Assembly: GCA_025450405.1 (NCBI GenBank)
Contig: JANWHL010000277.1
Span: 1-9,353, forward strand
Length of the DNA: 9,353 nt
Source of the DNA: Ktedonobacterales bacterium
Lineage (GTDB): Bacteria > Chloroflexota > Ktedonobacteria > Ktedonobacterales > JADMIN01
Reading direction: 5' to 3'
Position 1 is the first letter of the stretch. The number at the start of each line of letters is the position of its first letter. Shown here piece by piece: positions 1-7,044 of the stretch. The notes below the pieces were generated by a model. It saw only the letters and a program-made list of their open reading frames with translations, had not been told where the DNA came from and ran no database searches. The position numbers and the translations under genes were made by a program.

Positions 1-567
1 CTCGACTTTGGCCTCGCCCGCATCGAGGGCCTCCAGGGCCTCACGAGCGAAGGCACCGTCGTCGGCAGCCTGTATTATGTCCCACCCGAGCAGCTCCGCG
101 GCCGCCAGGTGGACGGGCGCGCCGATGTCTACGCCCTCGGCGTCAGCATGTACGAGCTGCTCACGGGCCAGCGTCCCTATCGTGGCCGTACGCTCACCGA
201 GATGAGCGAGGCGATCCTCAACGCCCAGGCCGCGCCACCGCGCCAGCTCGAAGCCAGCATCCCCGTCGCGCTCGAGGCCATCGTGCTCCGGGCCATCTCG
301 CGCGACCTCGCCTTCCGCTACGCCACCGCCGGCGAGCTACATGCCGATCTTCGCGCCCTCCAGGCGCACGGCACCGCGGCCCCCGCGTTTGGGTTTGCGC
401 TGGCGGATGGGCCAGCCGCCGGGCCTTTCACCCAATCGTTCGTGGGCCGCGACACGATTGGCCCGCTTTCCGGCCCGCGCTCTGGGCCTCGGCCGCTGAC
501 CGCCGGCCCGATCCGCCTGCCGCCTGGCCCGCCCGAAGGCCCTGTATCCCGCCGCCCCCAGGGGTAG
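1..567 (+). CDS. Ser/Thr protein kinase (Hanks type), C-terminal part
   Basis: The visible 188 residues begin at the DFG motif (residues 2-4, in LDFGLAR), so the P-loop, catalytic lysine and HRD catalytic loop lie upstream of the window. The activation segment follows (residues 18-32, GTVVGSLYYVPPEQL, with PPE in place of the usual APE). Next come the helix-F aspartate in the ADVYALG motif (around residues 39-45) and the C-lobe helices, including the conserved arginine in the RDLAFRY segment. The kinase fold ends near residue 120. A Gly/Pro-rich tail of about 65 residues then runs to the TAG stop, with no transmembrane segment and no PASTA or other sensor domain. The enzyme would phosphorylate Ser/Thr on protein substrates, but no substrate can be read from context. 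A membrane or sensor domain could still lie in the missing N-terminal part, though most family members carry it C-terminally. Family assignment is secure; the exact role is unknown. Confidence 0.9.
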   Translation, partial: LDFGLARIEGLQGLTSEGTVVGSLYYVPPEQLRGRQVDGRADVYALGVSMYELLTGQRPYRGRTLTEMSEAILNAQAAPPRQLEASIPVALEAIVLRAISRDLAFRYATAGELHADLRALQAHGTAAPAFGFALADGPAAGPFTQSFVGRDTIGPLSGPRSGPRPLTAGPIRLPPGPPEGPVSRRPQG

Positions 568-570
568 CGG

Positions 571-588
571 GGGGCGTCCGTGCGCCCC
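571..588 (+). terminator. Short hairpin after kinase stop, possible terminator
   Basis: Arms GGGGCG (571-576) and CGCCCC (583-588) pair perfectly across a six-base loop, starting 4 bases after the kinase TAG. No T-run follows, so this is only a weak candidate for an intrinsic terminator. Confidence 0.3.
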
Positions 589-801
589 GCTCACGCGAAC
601 CGTCGCGTCGCCACCACACCACGTCGCGGTGGCGTACGGTTGCGCATGCGGCCAATACGCGACGCGAATGCACGCTTCCACGTAGGTGACGCCGGGCGTC
701 CACCGAATGCCCCATCGGCATCAACCTAATGGTGAGGTGGCGGCTGGAGGTTGGCGGGGAGCCAGGGGGCGCGCGGGGCGAATGGCGCGCGGAGCGACTA
801 C

Positions 802-891
802 GGGCGGGGTGGCGGGGCGGGCATGCGGAATGGAAATTCCGCGTGTCATCCTGAGCTTCGAGGACCGCGTGCGGGCAACGGGGCGGGAGGG
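802..891 (+). other. Two G-quadruplex-type motifs
   Basis: Positions 802-821 have G-tracts of 3, 4, 4 and 3 separated by loops of 1, 4 and 1 bases. Positions 873-891 have G-tracts of 3, 4, 3 and 3 with loops of 4, 1 and 1 bases. Both satisfy the usual G3+N1-7 pattern on the + strand and lie within 90 bases of each other, flanking one copy of the 30-bp repeat. High GC raises the chance expectation, so function is unproven. Confidence 0.45.
826..855 (+). repeat. Diverged 30-bp interspersed repeat, copy 1
   Basis: This copy runs from CGGAAT through TTCCGCG to TCATCCTGAG and aligns without gaps to 1059-1088. The last 19 bases differ at only two positions; the first 11 are more diverged. A partial third copy of the core, ATCCTGAG, lies at 916-923. 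The unit could belong to a dispersed intergenic repeat family of this genome. Confidence 0.5.
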
Positions 892-1058
892 TGGCGGCGG
901 ACCACTTTCGGGAGAATCCTGAGCGGCGGGCGGGTGGTGCAAGGAATGGACGGCTGGGCGAGCGTCTCAGCCAAGGGCGCGCGTGGTGGTACAGCAAGGA
1001 GGCGCCCTGAAGGGCGCGGGGAATCCGCGCTGGCGGGTGGGGTGGTTGGGGGAGGAGA

Positions 1059-1088
1059 CGGAATTGGGTTTCCGCGGCTCATCCTGAG
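1059..1088 (+). repeat. Diverged 30-bp interspersed repeat, copy 2
   Basis: This is the second copy of the CGGAAT...TTCCGCG..TCATCCTGAG unit, 233 bases downstream of copy 1 and in the same orientation. Confidence 0.5.
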
Positions 1089-1213
1089 TGGCGGTGGGGA
1101 CGGAGGGCGGCGGCGGCGCTCGCTTTCTCTTGGGATGATGCGTATAGATGTGGAAGCGATCAGCCGTATCGGGTATGACGTGCGTGGGGGAGACGCGGCC
1201 ACCGGATAAAGAT

Positions 1214-1249
1214 GCGGGCGGGGGAGCATATTGTGCGTCCCCCGCCCGC
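1214..1249 (-). terminator. Strong GC hairpin, likely terminator of SprT-like gene
   Basis: A perfect 12-bp inverted repeat (GCGGGCGGGGGA at 1214-1225 with its complement at 1238-1249) encloses a 12-base loop. It starts about 50 bases past the stop of the leftward SprT-like gene. Read on the minus strand, the stem is followed by TCTTTAT, a short T-rich stretch consistent with an intrinsic terminator. A 7-base direct repeat CGGATAA (1203-1209, 1249-1255) brackets the hairpin. Confidence 0.55.
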
Positions 1250-1301
1250 GGATAAGTGCGGTGCCGCTCGACCACTTCCTGGTCAATCGACTACGTCCTG
1301 G

Positions 1302-2345
1302 TCAGTCTTCTCCTGTTCCCGCGCCAGCGTCGGGCGCAACGGGTCCTTCGCCCCAGTTGGCGGTTTCGTCCGCGCTGGCGTTTATCTCAGTATCAGTGTC
1401 ATCGGGTGAGCCTAGGCCCGCGTAGGTCTCGCCGGGGGGAATCTCGCGCACCTCCAGGAGGAAAGCGAGATTGTAATGATGGTCACAGCGGCCACACGAT
1501 ACGGGACGCGCATACCGGCGCACACGCGGATACTCGCGCCGGCAGACCGGGCAGACGTACACAAAGCGATAGGGGCGGATCTGGCGTAGCGCCGCCTCGC
1601 GGCGAACCGTTTCGTCGCGCAGTTGTGCGCGCAGGAACTCGGGACTGTGACCGGTGACGGCCGCTTCGTCCACCGAGATGGAGTCGTAGCCGTGGCAGCG
1701 ATGCCGACGCGGCGTGCCGCGCACCCGGTCCGCGAGATGGATGAGCTCGTGCGCGACGGTCACCTCAATGCTGACCGGGAGCATGCCCGGCTCGATGAAG
1801 ATGAGGTGGCGATAATCCGTGCCGCGCGGCACGGCACTGGCGAAGTCGTCACCATCCAGCAGGGTCAGCTCCGCCAGCGTCTCCAGGGTCGTGTCCCCGT
1901 CCCGGGGAGCCAGACCCGGAAGGGGCGGCTGCAGGCGCACCGCTGGCGCGGGAGCGAGCGCGGCGGCTCGCAAGTGCGCCGACTCGGCGTTCAACATGTC
2001 GGGCGGCTCGCCGCAACCCAACTCCGCTGAGGCTCCTGAGGCATTGGGCAGATAGCAATAGCAGCCCAGCGCCATAGGATTGAGTCGCCGCCCGGTCCAG
2101 CGGGCGAACTCCTGCCGGTCATCCGTGATGGCGAGTTGCCGCGCCGCTTCAAGGGGCAGACGCAGTTTCCGCCAGTAGTGCTCCAACCAGCGCGCGACCT
2201 CGCCGCCCGCGTTCACGAGCGGGAGCAGGTCAAGCGTGGGGGGCTCGGGGCGCCGGTACGCAACAATATTCTTGGCCATGCCTTTCGTGGGACGCGCCGG
2301 TCGGCCCTGGATCAACGCCGCGGCACCGAGCGCGCGCCACCACAC
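1302..2345 (-). CDS. SprT-like zinc metallopeptidase with C-terminal zinc ribbon
   Basis: Counting from the GTG at 2345, the zinc-protease motif HELIH is at residues 199-203, inside VTVAHELIHLADR. A candidate third ligand is His233 in GHSPEF, matching the family's HGxxF-type position about 30 residues later. A four-cysteine zinc ribbon follows: CPVC (265-268) and CGRC (284-287). HExxH plus ribbon is the SprT-like layout, the bacterial relatives of eukaryotic SPRTN, which cleaves DNA-crosslinked proteins; the bacterial role is poorly defined. About 170 residues precede the catalytic core, with no recognised domain, longer than usual for the family. The acidic C-terminal tail is low complexity. 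No signal peptide or membrane segment is visible, so it is probably cytoplasmic. Start choice: GTG 2345 has a good GGAAGGGAGG site; the ATG at 2279 (residue 23, MAKNIVAY) has only AAAGG one base away. Either could be real. The gene likely has its own promoter (2428-2456). Confidence 0.85.
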   Translation of the reverse strand: MWWRALGAAALIQGRPARPTKGMAKNIVAYRRPEPPTLDLLPLVNAGGEVARWLEHYWRKLRLPLEAARQLAITDDRQEFARWTGRRLNPMALGCYCYLPNASGASAELGCGEPPDMLNAESAHLRAAALAPAPAVRLQPPLPGLAPRDGDTTLETLAELTLLDGDDFASAVPRGTDYRHLIFIEPGMLPVSIEVTVAHELIHLADRVRGTPRRHRCHGYDSISVDEAAVTGHSPEFLRAQLRDETVRREAALRQIRPYRFVYVCPVCRREYPRVRRYARPVSCGRCDHHYNLAFLLEVREIPPGETYAGLGSPDDTDTEINASADETANWGEGPVAPDAGAGTGED

Positions 2346-2356
2346 CCCTCCCTTCC
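2346..2356 (-). promoter_or_regulatory. Ribosome binding site supporting GTG start at 2345
   Basis: On the minus strand GGAAGGGAGGG sits directly upstream of GTG 2345. The GGAAGG part has a 5-base spacer to the start. This favours the longer SprT-like product over the ATG 66 bases downstream. Confidence 0.5.
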
Positions 2357-2427
2357 GGACCAGTCACATGGGCGCCCAGGCGGAACCCGCGAGGGGGATA
2401 GAGCCCGGGCGCAATCTGGCAAGCCCA

Positions 2428-2456
2428 AGTATAGCAGCGGCCGCGGGGAGGAGCAA
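2428..2456 (-). promoter_or_regulatory. Sigma-70-type promoter for SprT-like gene
   Basis: On the minus strand, TTGCTC (2456-2451) and TATACT (2433-2428) are separated by exactly 17 bases. Transcription would begin near 2421, giving a leader of about 75 bases to GTG 2345 or about 140 to ATG 2279. Both boxes are close to consensus in a GC-rich surround. Confidence 0.5.
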
Positions 2457-2628
2457 GCGCCGTTGCGCGTGTAACGGGCGCTGGAGGCGGCGCCCGCGAC
2501 CGGCGGCGCGGGCACACCGGCGCCACCGCGAAAGGCCACGGGCCCGCATGGGAAGCGGCCCGCGCACCCTCACTCCGCTCTCAATTAATAACGGTCCAGC
2601 TCGAAAGAAGTAATCATACAAGCAGACT

Positions 2629-4350
2629 CTAAGTGCCTGAAGTGGCCTCCCCCGGTTGGGCTGGCCCACCCGGCTGCTCCGCCTGCCCGCTGATGGCCGG
2701 ACCGTCTGGCTGGCTCGTGGCGGTGGGGGCGTTTGGCGCGGGATATGGCGCGGGAGATGGCGGCGCGAAGGGCGCGCCAGTGGGCGGCATCCCTGACGGC
2801 GGCATCCCGGCAGGGGGCCAGAACGGCATCATGGGCATGGCCGGCATCGGCGGCAGGCCGAGCTGGCTCGCGAGCGCCGGATACCCTTCGCGGCGCAGGC
2901 GCAGATCATAGTAGATGACCACGTACGCGATGACAGTGAGTGGCGTCGCCAGCGCCGAGATCAGCGGAATCACCACCAGATAGATGGCCGCGATCGAGAC
3001 GAACTGGGCGGCCGCGCCCACCGGACCCACGACGAAGCCAACGATGATGCCGATCACGAAGACGGGCAGGAACGTCCGCCACCAATTGCGCCGCACCAGC
3101 GACCAGCTCCGTCCGAACGCCGCGGTCGGCGAGAGCCGGTCGGCCGCCGCCGCGTAGGGGGCGAGCCCCAGCCGCACGAAGATAGACACGACGAGGACAA
3201 TGAGGACGATGTAAAAGGCGACAATGGCGAGGAAGATGCCAATGCCCATGAACGCCAATCCCGGGCTCGGCGTCCCATCCGCCGAGAGACCGCCGCTGTT
3301 CGCGGCGACGAGGATGAAGACGATGGCCAGGAGCACGAAGATCACCCCGAGGACCGCCTCGATGCCGATGAAGACGAGCGCGATGAGCACATACACGCCA
3401 AGCACCGCCGGAACGCGCCGGAGACCGCCGCCGAGCGCGGCGCCCACGCGCACCGTCCGGCCCAGGACCGCTTCGCGCGCGCCGAGCGCCAGCGCGGCCG
3501 CCTGCCAGCAGTTCAGCAGCACCGCGACGATGACGACGAGCAGGCCGATACCAATAACCGCCAACACGGTGCCGGGATCTGGATGCATGAACCATTGGAT
3601 GAACGGCGGCGGATTCGAACCGTAGGGGCCGCCCGTATTGGGGCCCGTAAAGAATGGTGAGCTCGAGCTGCCAAAATTGGAGAGGTTCTGGATGAGTCCT
3701 TGGGTGGGGTCGAAGCCCAGCGCCACGTAATACGCGACCTGGATCGCGCCGCCCAGGATGGCGGGCACAAAGGCCACCGCCAGGCTGATCAGCGCGAAGC
3801 GCGGGAAGTTCTTGAAGTAGAGGCGGAAGGTGGTGCCGATGACTTCGCCGATGCCCTGCGGCCAGAAGCCGAGTCCGCCCGCGCCGGTGCCCGGCACGCC
3901 AGGCGTGCCGGGGCCGCTCATGGCCGGCCCGAAGGGCGGTGGGGGGAAGGCGGCGCCCTGGGGGTACGCGGGGAAGCCGGCCGGCGCCCCGCCTGGGGTC
4001 GGGGGGATGCCCGGCTGAGGCCCGAAAGCCGGCGGCGGCACGGCGCCCCAGGCCCCTGGCGGCGGGAGTGGTGGCGCGGCCACCCGGAGCTCCGGGCGGC
4101 GCCCGTAGATCGCTTCGAGCGCCGCCGCGCCATCACCTGGGCGCACGGACATCAGCGTGAACGGCGCGAACCCGGCGATGGTCATTCCGATGACCTCGGG
4201 GTAGGGCGAGAGCAACCGCGCGTCCAGCACCTGATCCAGCCGGTACAGGTGCCCGTGTAGACGCAACCCCTCGCCATCCACGCGTAACTCGCCACCGCCC
4301 GCCAGCGGCACGGTCACGGGCGGCGGCTCCGCCGTGTTGCCCTCGCTCAT
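2629..4350 (-). CDS. Polytopic membrane protein, GPDPase-membrane-domain type
   Basis: The product is 573 residues. Residues 12-90 form a small soluble domain of unknown type (ELRVDGEGLRLHGHLYRL...). Residues 91-165 are a Pro/Gly-rich linker. GIGEVIGTTFRLYFKNFPRFAL (from 167) then opens a membrane domain with about seven hydrophobic stretches: around 184-211, 260-288, 313-349, 366-394 and 427-480, several long enough for two helices. SPTAAFGRSWSLVRRNWWRTF (408-427) and YYDLRLRREGY (480-490) are the hallmarks of the family annotated as glycerophosphoryl diester phosphodiesterase membrane domain. No phosphodiesterase catalytic domain is present, so enzyme activity should not be inferred. A Pro-rich tail of about 80 residues follows. 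Start chosen at ATG 4350 (MSEGN): it has GAGGGAAGGG upstream with 9-base spacing from AAGG, whereas upstream in-frame sequence overlaps the promoters. It lies in the same direction as the SprT-like gene, 283 bases upstream. Function unknown. Confidence 0.85.
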   Translation of the reverse strand: MSEGNTAEPPPVTVPLAGGGELRVDGEGLRLHGHLYRLDQVLDARLLSPYPEVIGMTIAGFAPFTLMSVRPGDGAAALEAIYGRRPELRVAAPPLPPPGAWGAVPPPAFGPQPGIPPTPGGAPAGFPAYPQGAAFPPPPFGPAMSGPGTPGVPGTGAGGLGFWPQGIGEVIGTTFRLYFKNFPRFALISLAVAFVPAILGGAIQVAYYVALGFDPTQGLIQNLSNFGSSSSPFFTGPNTGGPYGSNPPPFIQWFMHPDPGTVLAVIGIGLLVVIVAVLLNCWQAAALALGAREAVLGRTVRVGAALGGGLRRVPAVLGVYVLIALVFIGIEAVLGVIFVLLAIVFILVAANSGGLSADGTPSPGLAFMGIGIFLAIVAFYIVLIVLVVSIFVRLGLAPYAAAADRLSPTAAFGRSWSLVRRNWWRTFLPVFVIGIIVGFVVGPVGAAAQFVSIAAIYLVVIPLISALATPLTVIAYVVIYYDLRLRREGYPALASQLGLPPMPAMPMMPFWPPAGMPPSGMPPTGAPFAPPSPAPYPAPNAPTATSQPDGPAISGQAEQPGGPAQPGEATSGT

Positions 4351-4427
4351 CACAATCGCCCTTCCCTCAGGTGCCGTCATCCCGGCCCACGCACCGGCAC
4401 GGCCCAGCAGTCCCGCTGGGCGCCCCA

Positions 4428-4456
4428 AGTGTAACAGGATGGCTGACTGGAGACAA
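4428..4456 (-). promoter_or_regulatory. Leftward promoter for the membrane protein gene
   Basis: On the minus strand, TTGTCT (4456-4451) and TACACT (4433-4428) are spaced by 17 bases, each matching four of six consensus positions. The start of transcription would fall near 4421, about 70 bases before ATG 4350. Confidence 0.45.
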
Positions 4457-4472
4457 GGGCTGAGTTTGGCCC

Positions 4473-4501
4473 TTCGGCATGTCCAGATTTCGGCATGTCC
4501 A
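4473..4501. repeat. 13-bp direct repeat, candidate operator in divergent region
   Basis: TTCGGCATGTCCA occurs at 4473-4485 and again at 4489-4501, a 16-base period with a 3-base gap. It lies between the two divergent promoters, 16-17 bases from each -35 box, where an activator or repressor could control both directions. No regulator gene is visible in the window, except possibly the winged-helix-like AAA+ protein itself. Confidence 0.55.
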
Positions 4502-4518
4502 TTTCCGCCGTGGGGGGC

Positions 4519-4546
4519 TTGCCAGGCGTGACAGACACGGTATACT
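4519..4546 (+). promoter_or_regulatory. Rightward promoter for the AAA+ ATPase gene
   Basis: TTGCCA (4519-4524) and TATACT (4541-4546) are separated by 16 bases. Transcription would start near 4553, leaving a leader of about 78 bases before ATG 4631. The -10 box is identical to those proposed for the SprT-like and Clp-type genes. Confidence 0.55.
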
Positions 4547-4630
4547 GGATGGACTGAGCTCAACCGCGGGCAGCCGGGTCCAGGCGGATGCTCGCGGCTC
4601 CACATGGGTCAATAAAGGAAGCGGCTATTC

Positions 4631-6133
4631 ATGGCGGAATCCACTAACACTCCACCTCCCGGCACGACCGACCAGGCCCACTATCCGGCCTACGCGGGCA
4701 TCGCGCCTCCGGCCGGCGGCGCACATGTCAGCGGAGCACACGTCAGCGGCGCGCCCGACCCGCGCCCCGGACCGAACTCGCGCCCATCCGGCCCAGCCGG
4801 TGCGGGCGCGTCCGGTGGCACGGGCCCCACCGGCGCTGGTGGGCAACCGGGGACTGGCCCCACGAGCGGCACGCCGCCCATCGGGCTCCCGCCTCGGCCT
4901 ACCACGGTTGCCGAGACCGATCTGGACCCGAGCTTTCTGGAAGAGCTCAGCCTCAAAATGGTGGTCAGCCTCGGGACGATCTCGGGCAATGACCTGGCCG
5001 AACGGCTGCGGCTGCCCCTGGCGGGGGTGGTAGAGCACGCCATCGGAGGACTGCGCCGTGAGAATCTGATCGAGCCCGTGGGCGGCGCCCAGGCTGTGAT
5101 CGGCGCGGCGGGCATCAACCTGCGCGCCACCGAGCGCGGCGCCCAACGCGCACACCAGATCACTGAGCGCAGCGGCTACATTGGGCCGGCCCCGGTCCCC
5201 CTCCGCGCCTTCGACTACGCCCTGCGCCAGCAATTGTCCGGACGCCGCAACATCACCCGCGATCTGGTCTGGCGCCGGCTGGCGCATCTGGTATTGGACG
5301 ACGAGGTGGTGGACCGCGTGGGGTCAGGCGTCCAGAGCGGCGGCCCCATCTTCCTCTACGGGCACGCCGGCAACGGCAAGACCGCCATCGCCGCCGGCGT
5401 CGCGCGCATGCTCACCGGCGGTGTCTTCGTGCCCTTCGCCGTGGAGGTGGATGGCCAGGTCTTCCGCGTCTTCGATTCCAGCGTCCACCATCCGCTGCCA
5501 CCCGAGGCCCAGCCGAGCGCGCGATTTGACGAGCGCTGGGTGCTGTGCTATCCGCCCTTCGTGCAGGTGGGCGGCGAGCTGCGTCTCGAACAGCTCGATC
5601 TGCTGTGGAACGAGCGCCAGCGCTATTATGACTGCCCGATCCAGGTGAAGGCGGCCGGCGGCGTCCTGCTGATCGACGATTTCGGGCGCCAACAGCACCG
5701 ACCCGATGATCTGCTGAACCGCTGGATCGTGCCGCTGGAGACGGGGGTGGACTACCTGACCCTCATCAGCGGCGGCCAGGTGGCGCTTCCCTTCACGCCG
5801 CTGCTGGTCTTCGCCACCAATCTGGAGCCGAAGCAGTTGATGGACGATGCCTTCCTGCGCCGCCTGCCGTGCAAAGTGGGCATCCCCGACCCGACCGTGG
5901 AGGCGTACCGCGAAATCTTCCGGCGCGCGTGTGGTGACAGTGGTGTCGAGTATGCTGACTCGGGCTACACCTACCTCATTCAGCGCTATTACGATCAAGC
6001 GGGCCGGCCGCGCCGGGCCAGCCAGCCGCGCGATTTGCTGCGCCTGCTGATTTCGTGCGCGCGCTACTTCGGCGTGGCGCCGCAGCTGACCCAGCCGCTG
6101 ATCGACGCGGCGGCCACGCTCTATTTCGTGTGA
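4631..6133 (+). CDS. AAA+ ATPase with N-terminal winged-helix-like region
   Basis: The product is 500 residues. Residues 1-95 are Pro/Gly/Ala-rich and probably disordered. Residues 97-185 look like a winged-helix or similar helical module (SLGTISGNDLAERLRLP, then LRRENLIEPVGG), by pattern only. The AAA+ core follows: Walker A GHAGNGKT (244-251, Lys250), Walker B LLIDD (346-350), sensor-1 Asn397 in LVFATNLEP, arginine-finger candidates R410/R411 in AFLRRLPCKV, and a helical C-terminal lid with RASQPRDLLRLL (462-473). About 98 residues separate the Walker A lysine from Walker B, longer than in compact AAA+ proteins, so an insertion (around 285-340) is likely. There is no membrane segment. ATG 4631 is preceded by AAAGGAAG at 4614-4621. 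The rhomboid gene follows after 92 bases and is probably co-transcribed. An ATP-driven remodelling or regulatory role is inferred; the partner is unknown. Confidence 0.85.
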   Translation: MAESTNTPPPGTTDQAHYPAYAGIAPPAGGAHVSGAHVSGAPDPRPGPNSRPSGPAGAGASGGTGPTGAGGQPGTGPTSGTPPIGLPPRPTTVAETDLDPSFLEELSLKMVVSLGTISGNDLAERLRLPLAGVVEHAIGGLRRENLIEPVGGAQAVIGAAGINLRATERGAQRAHQITERSGYIGPAPVPLRAFDYALRQQLSGRRNITRDLVWRRLAHLVLDDEVVDRVGSGVQSGGPIFLYGHAGNGKTAIAAGVARMLTGGVFVPFAVEVDGQVFRVFDSSVHHPLPPEAQPSARFDERWVLCYPPFVQVGGELRLEQLDLLWNERQRYYDCPIQVKAAGGVLLIDDFGRQQHRPDDLLNRWIVPLETGVDYLTLISGGQVALPFTPLLVFATNLEPKQLMDDAFLRRLPCKVGIPDPTVEAYREIFRRACGDSGVEYADSGYTYLIQRYYDQAGRPRRASQPRDLLRLLISCARYFGVAPQLTQPLIDAAATLYFV

Positions 6134-6212
6134 CGTCGCGTGCTGGCGCCGAGTGTGAGGGCGCGCGGTGTCGTGTGACCGTGGCGAGCCGGGGGCGGCG
6201 AGCCGAGGGCCG

Positions 6213-6218
6213 AGGAGG
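6213..6218 (+). promoter_or_regulatory. Perfect Shine-Dalgarno that fixes the rhomboid start
   Basis: AGGAGG at 6213-6218 lies 7 bases before ATG 6226. It selects MAFIPVSDN as the N-terminus over in-frame starts further upstream that overlap the AAA+ gene. Confidence 0.85.
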
Positions 6219-6225
6219 TGCGCGG

Positions 6226-7029
6226 ATGGCCTTCATTCCCGTGAGCGACAACCCCGGTACGCGCCGCCGCCGCTTCCCGTTCGTGAACTACGCTCTGATC
6301 AGCGCGAACATCGCCGTGTATGTTTACGGGATCTTGCTGCCTGGCAACGGCGGGAGTTGTCTCGCGGCGGCCTATTCGGTCATCCCCTCCACCATCCTGC
6401 ATGGGCAGTCGGTGGGGCCGGCGTTCTTCGCGCACTATGATGGCATCACGGGCTGTGCCTATGGCCAGCCCACCCCCGTCTTCCTCACCCTGATCACGGC
6501 AATGTTCTTGCACGCCAACTTCCTGCACATCGCCGGCAACATGATCTTCCTCTGGGTCTTCGGCGACAACGTGGAGGATCGCTTCGGCCACATCCCCTAT
6601 CTGCTCTTCTATCTCTTCTGCGGGCTGGTGGCGGGCGTCGCCCAGATCGCGGCGACGGTCTATGCGGGCGGCAACCTGAACCAGCTGAACCTGGGTGCCA
6701 GCGGCGCGATCGCCGGTGCGCTGGGAGCGTACCTGGTCTTCTTCCCCGGCTCGCGCGTGAAGACGCTGATTTTCATCGGCTTCTTCATCACCATCGCCAC
6801 ACTGAACGCGGTAATCGTCATCGGCCTGTGGTTCGTTCTCCAGCTCTTCGATGCCCTGGTAAGCTTGAATCCGCAGTACGTGCAGAGCGGGGGTGTCGCC
6901 TACTTCGCCCATGTCGGCGGCTTCGTCGCGGGCTTGCTGATCGCGCTACTGGTGCGGCTCTTCGGCAAGGCACCCGCGCCGGTGAGCTATCCGCGCTACC
7001 CAGCGCACCGCGATTCGCGGGGCGGCTGA
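6226..7029 (+). CDS. Rhomboid family intramembrane serine protease
   Basis: The product is 267 residues, a typical bacterial rhomboid size. Catalytic Ser159 is in LGASGAIAG (GxSG) and catalytic His229 in the AHVGGFVAGLL helix, so the dyad is intact. The HxxxN element of the second core helix is His101-Asn105 in FLHIAGNMIFLWVFG. Hydrophobic segments lie around 19-38, 84-112, 124-146, 156-173, 179-209 and 224-246, consistent with six or so helices. The first loop (about 40-80) contains two cysteines (Cys45, Cys77) that could form an extracytoplasmic disulfide. The enzyme would cleave transmembrane segments of substrate proteins within the membrane; no substrate is identifiable, although the neighbouring membrane protein is worth considering. 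It lies 92 bases after the AAA+ gene and probably shares its transcript. Identification is very secure. Confidence 0.96.
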   Translation: MAFIPVSDNPGTRRRRFPFVNYALISANIAVYVYGILLPGNGGSCLAAAYSVIPSTILHGQSVGPAFFAHYDGITGCAYGQPTPVFLTLITAMFLHANFLHIAGNMIFLWVFGDNVEDRFGHIPYLLFYLFCGLVAGVAQIAATVYAGGNLNQLNLGASGAIAGALGAYLVFFPGSRVKTLIFIGFFITIATLNAVIVIGLWFVLQLFDALVSLNPQYVQSGGVAYFAHVGGFVAGLLIALLVRLFGKAPAPVSYPRYPAHRDSRGG

Positions 7030-7044
7030 GCGTGCTCGCAGGCG

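Larger units (their letters stand above)
568..1301. other. Non-coding G-skewed gap between convergent genes
   Basis: About 730 bases with no convincing gene separate the convergent kinase and SprT-like genes. Open frames here give only Gly/Arg/Pro-rich low-complexity translations without recognisable domains or ribosome binding sites. The + strand is strikingly G-rich from about 730 to 1240. The gap holds a small hairpin just after the kinase stop, another short inverted repeat at 609-634 (7-bp arms, 12-base loop), two diverged 30-bp repeats, two G-quadruplex-type motifs and a strong GC hairpin at 1214-1249. It may be decayed sequence or an expanded intergenic spacer. Confidence 0.7.

Noticed and set aside
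428..997. Open frames on both strands in the 568-1301 gap
   Set aside because: Translations are low complexity, overlap the kinase or each other, and lack ribosome sites and recognisable domains.
1203..1255. Hairpin bracketed by CGGATAA direct repeats as a miniature mobile element
   Set aside because: The element would be only about 40 bases, and the position and T-rich flank on the minus strand fit a terminator better.
2581..2632. AT-richer stretch after the membrane protein gene as a possible origin or small RNA
   Set aside because: It is only about 50 bases, with no repeats, stable hairpin or well-spaced promoter boxes that I could find.
4351..4605. N-terminal extension of the membrane protein to a start at 4605
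   Set aside because: It would run through both divergent promoters and the 13-bp repeats, and ATG 4350 has a good ribosome binding site.
6055..6225. Longer rhomboid start overlapping the AAA+ gene
   Set aside because: The extra residues are Arg/Gly/Ala-rich, and AGGAGG 7 bases before ATG 6226 marks the start.
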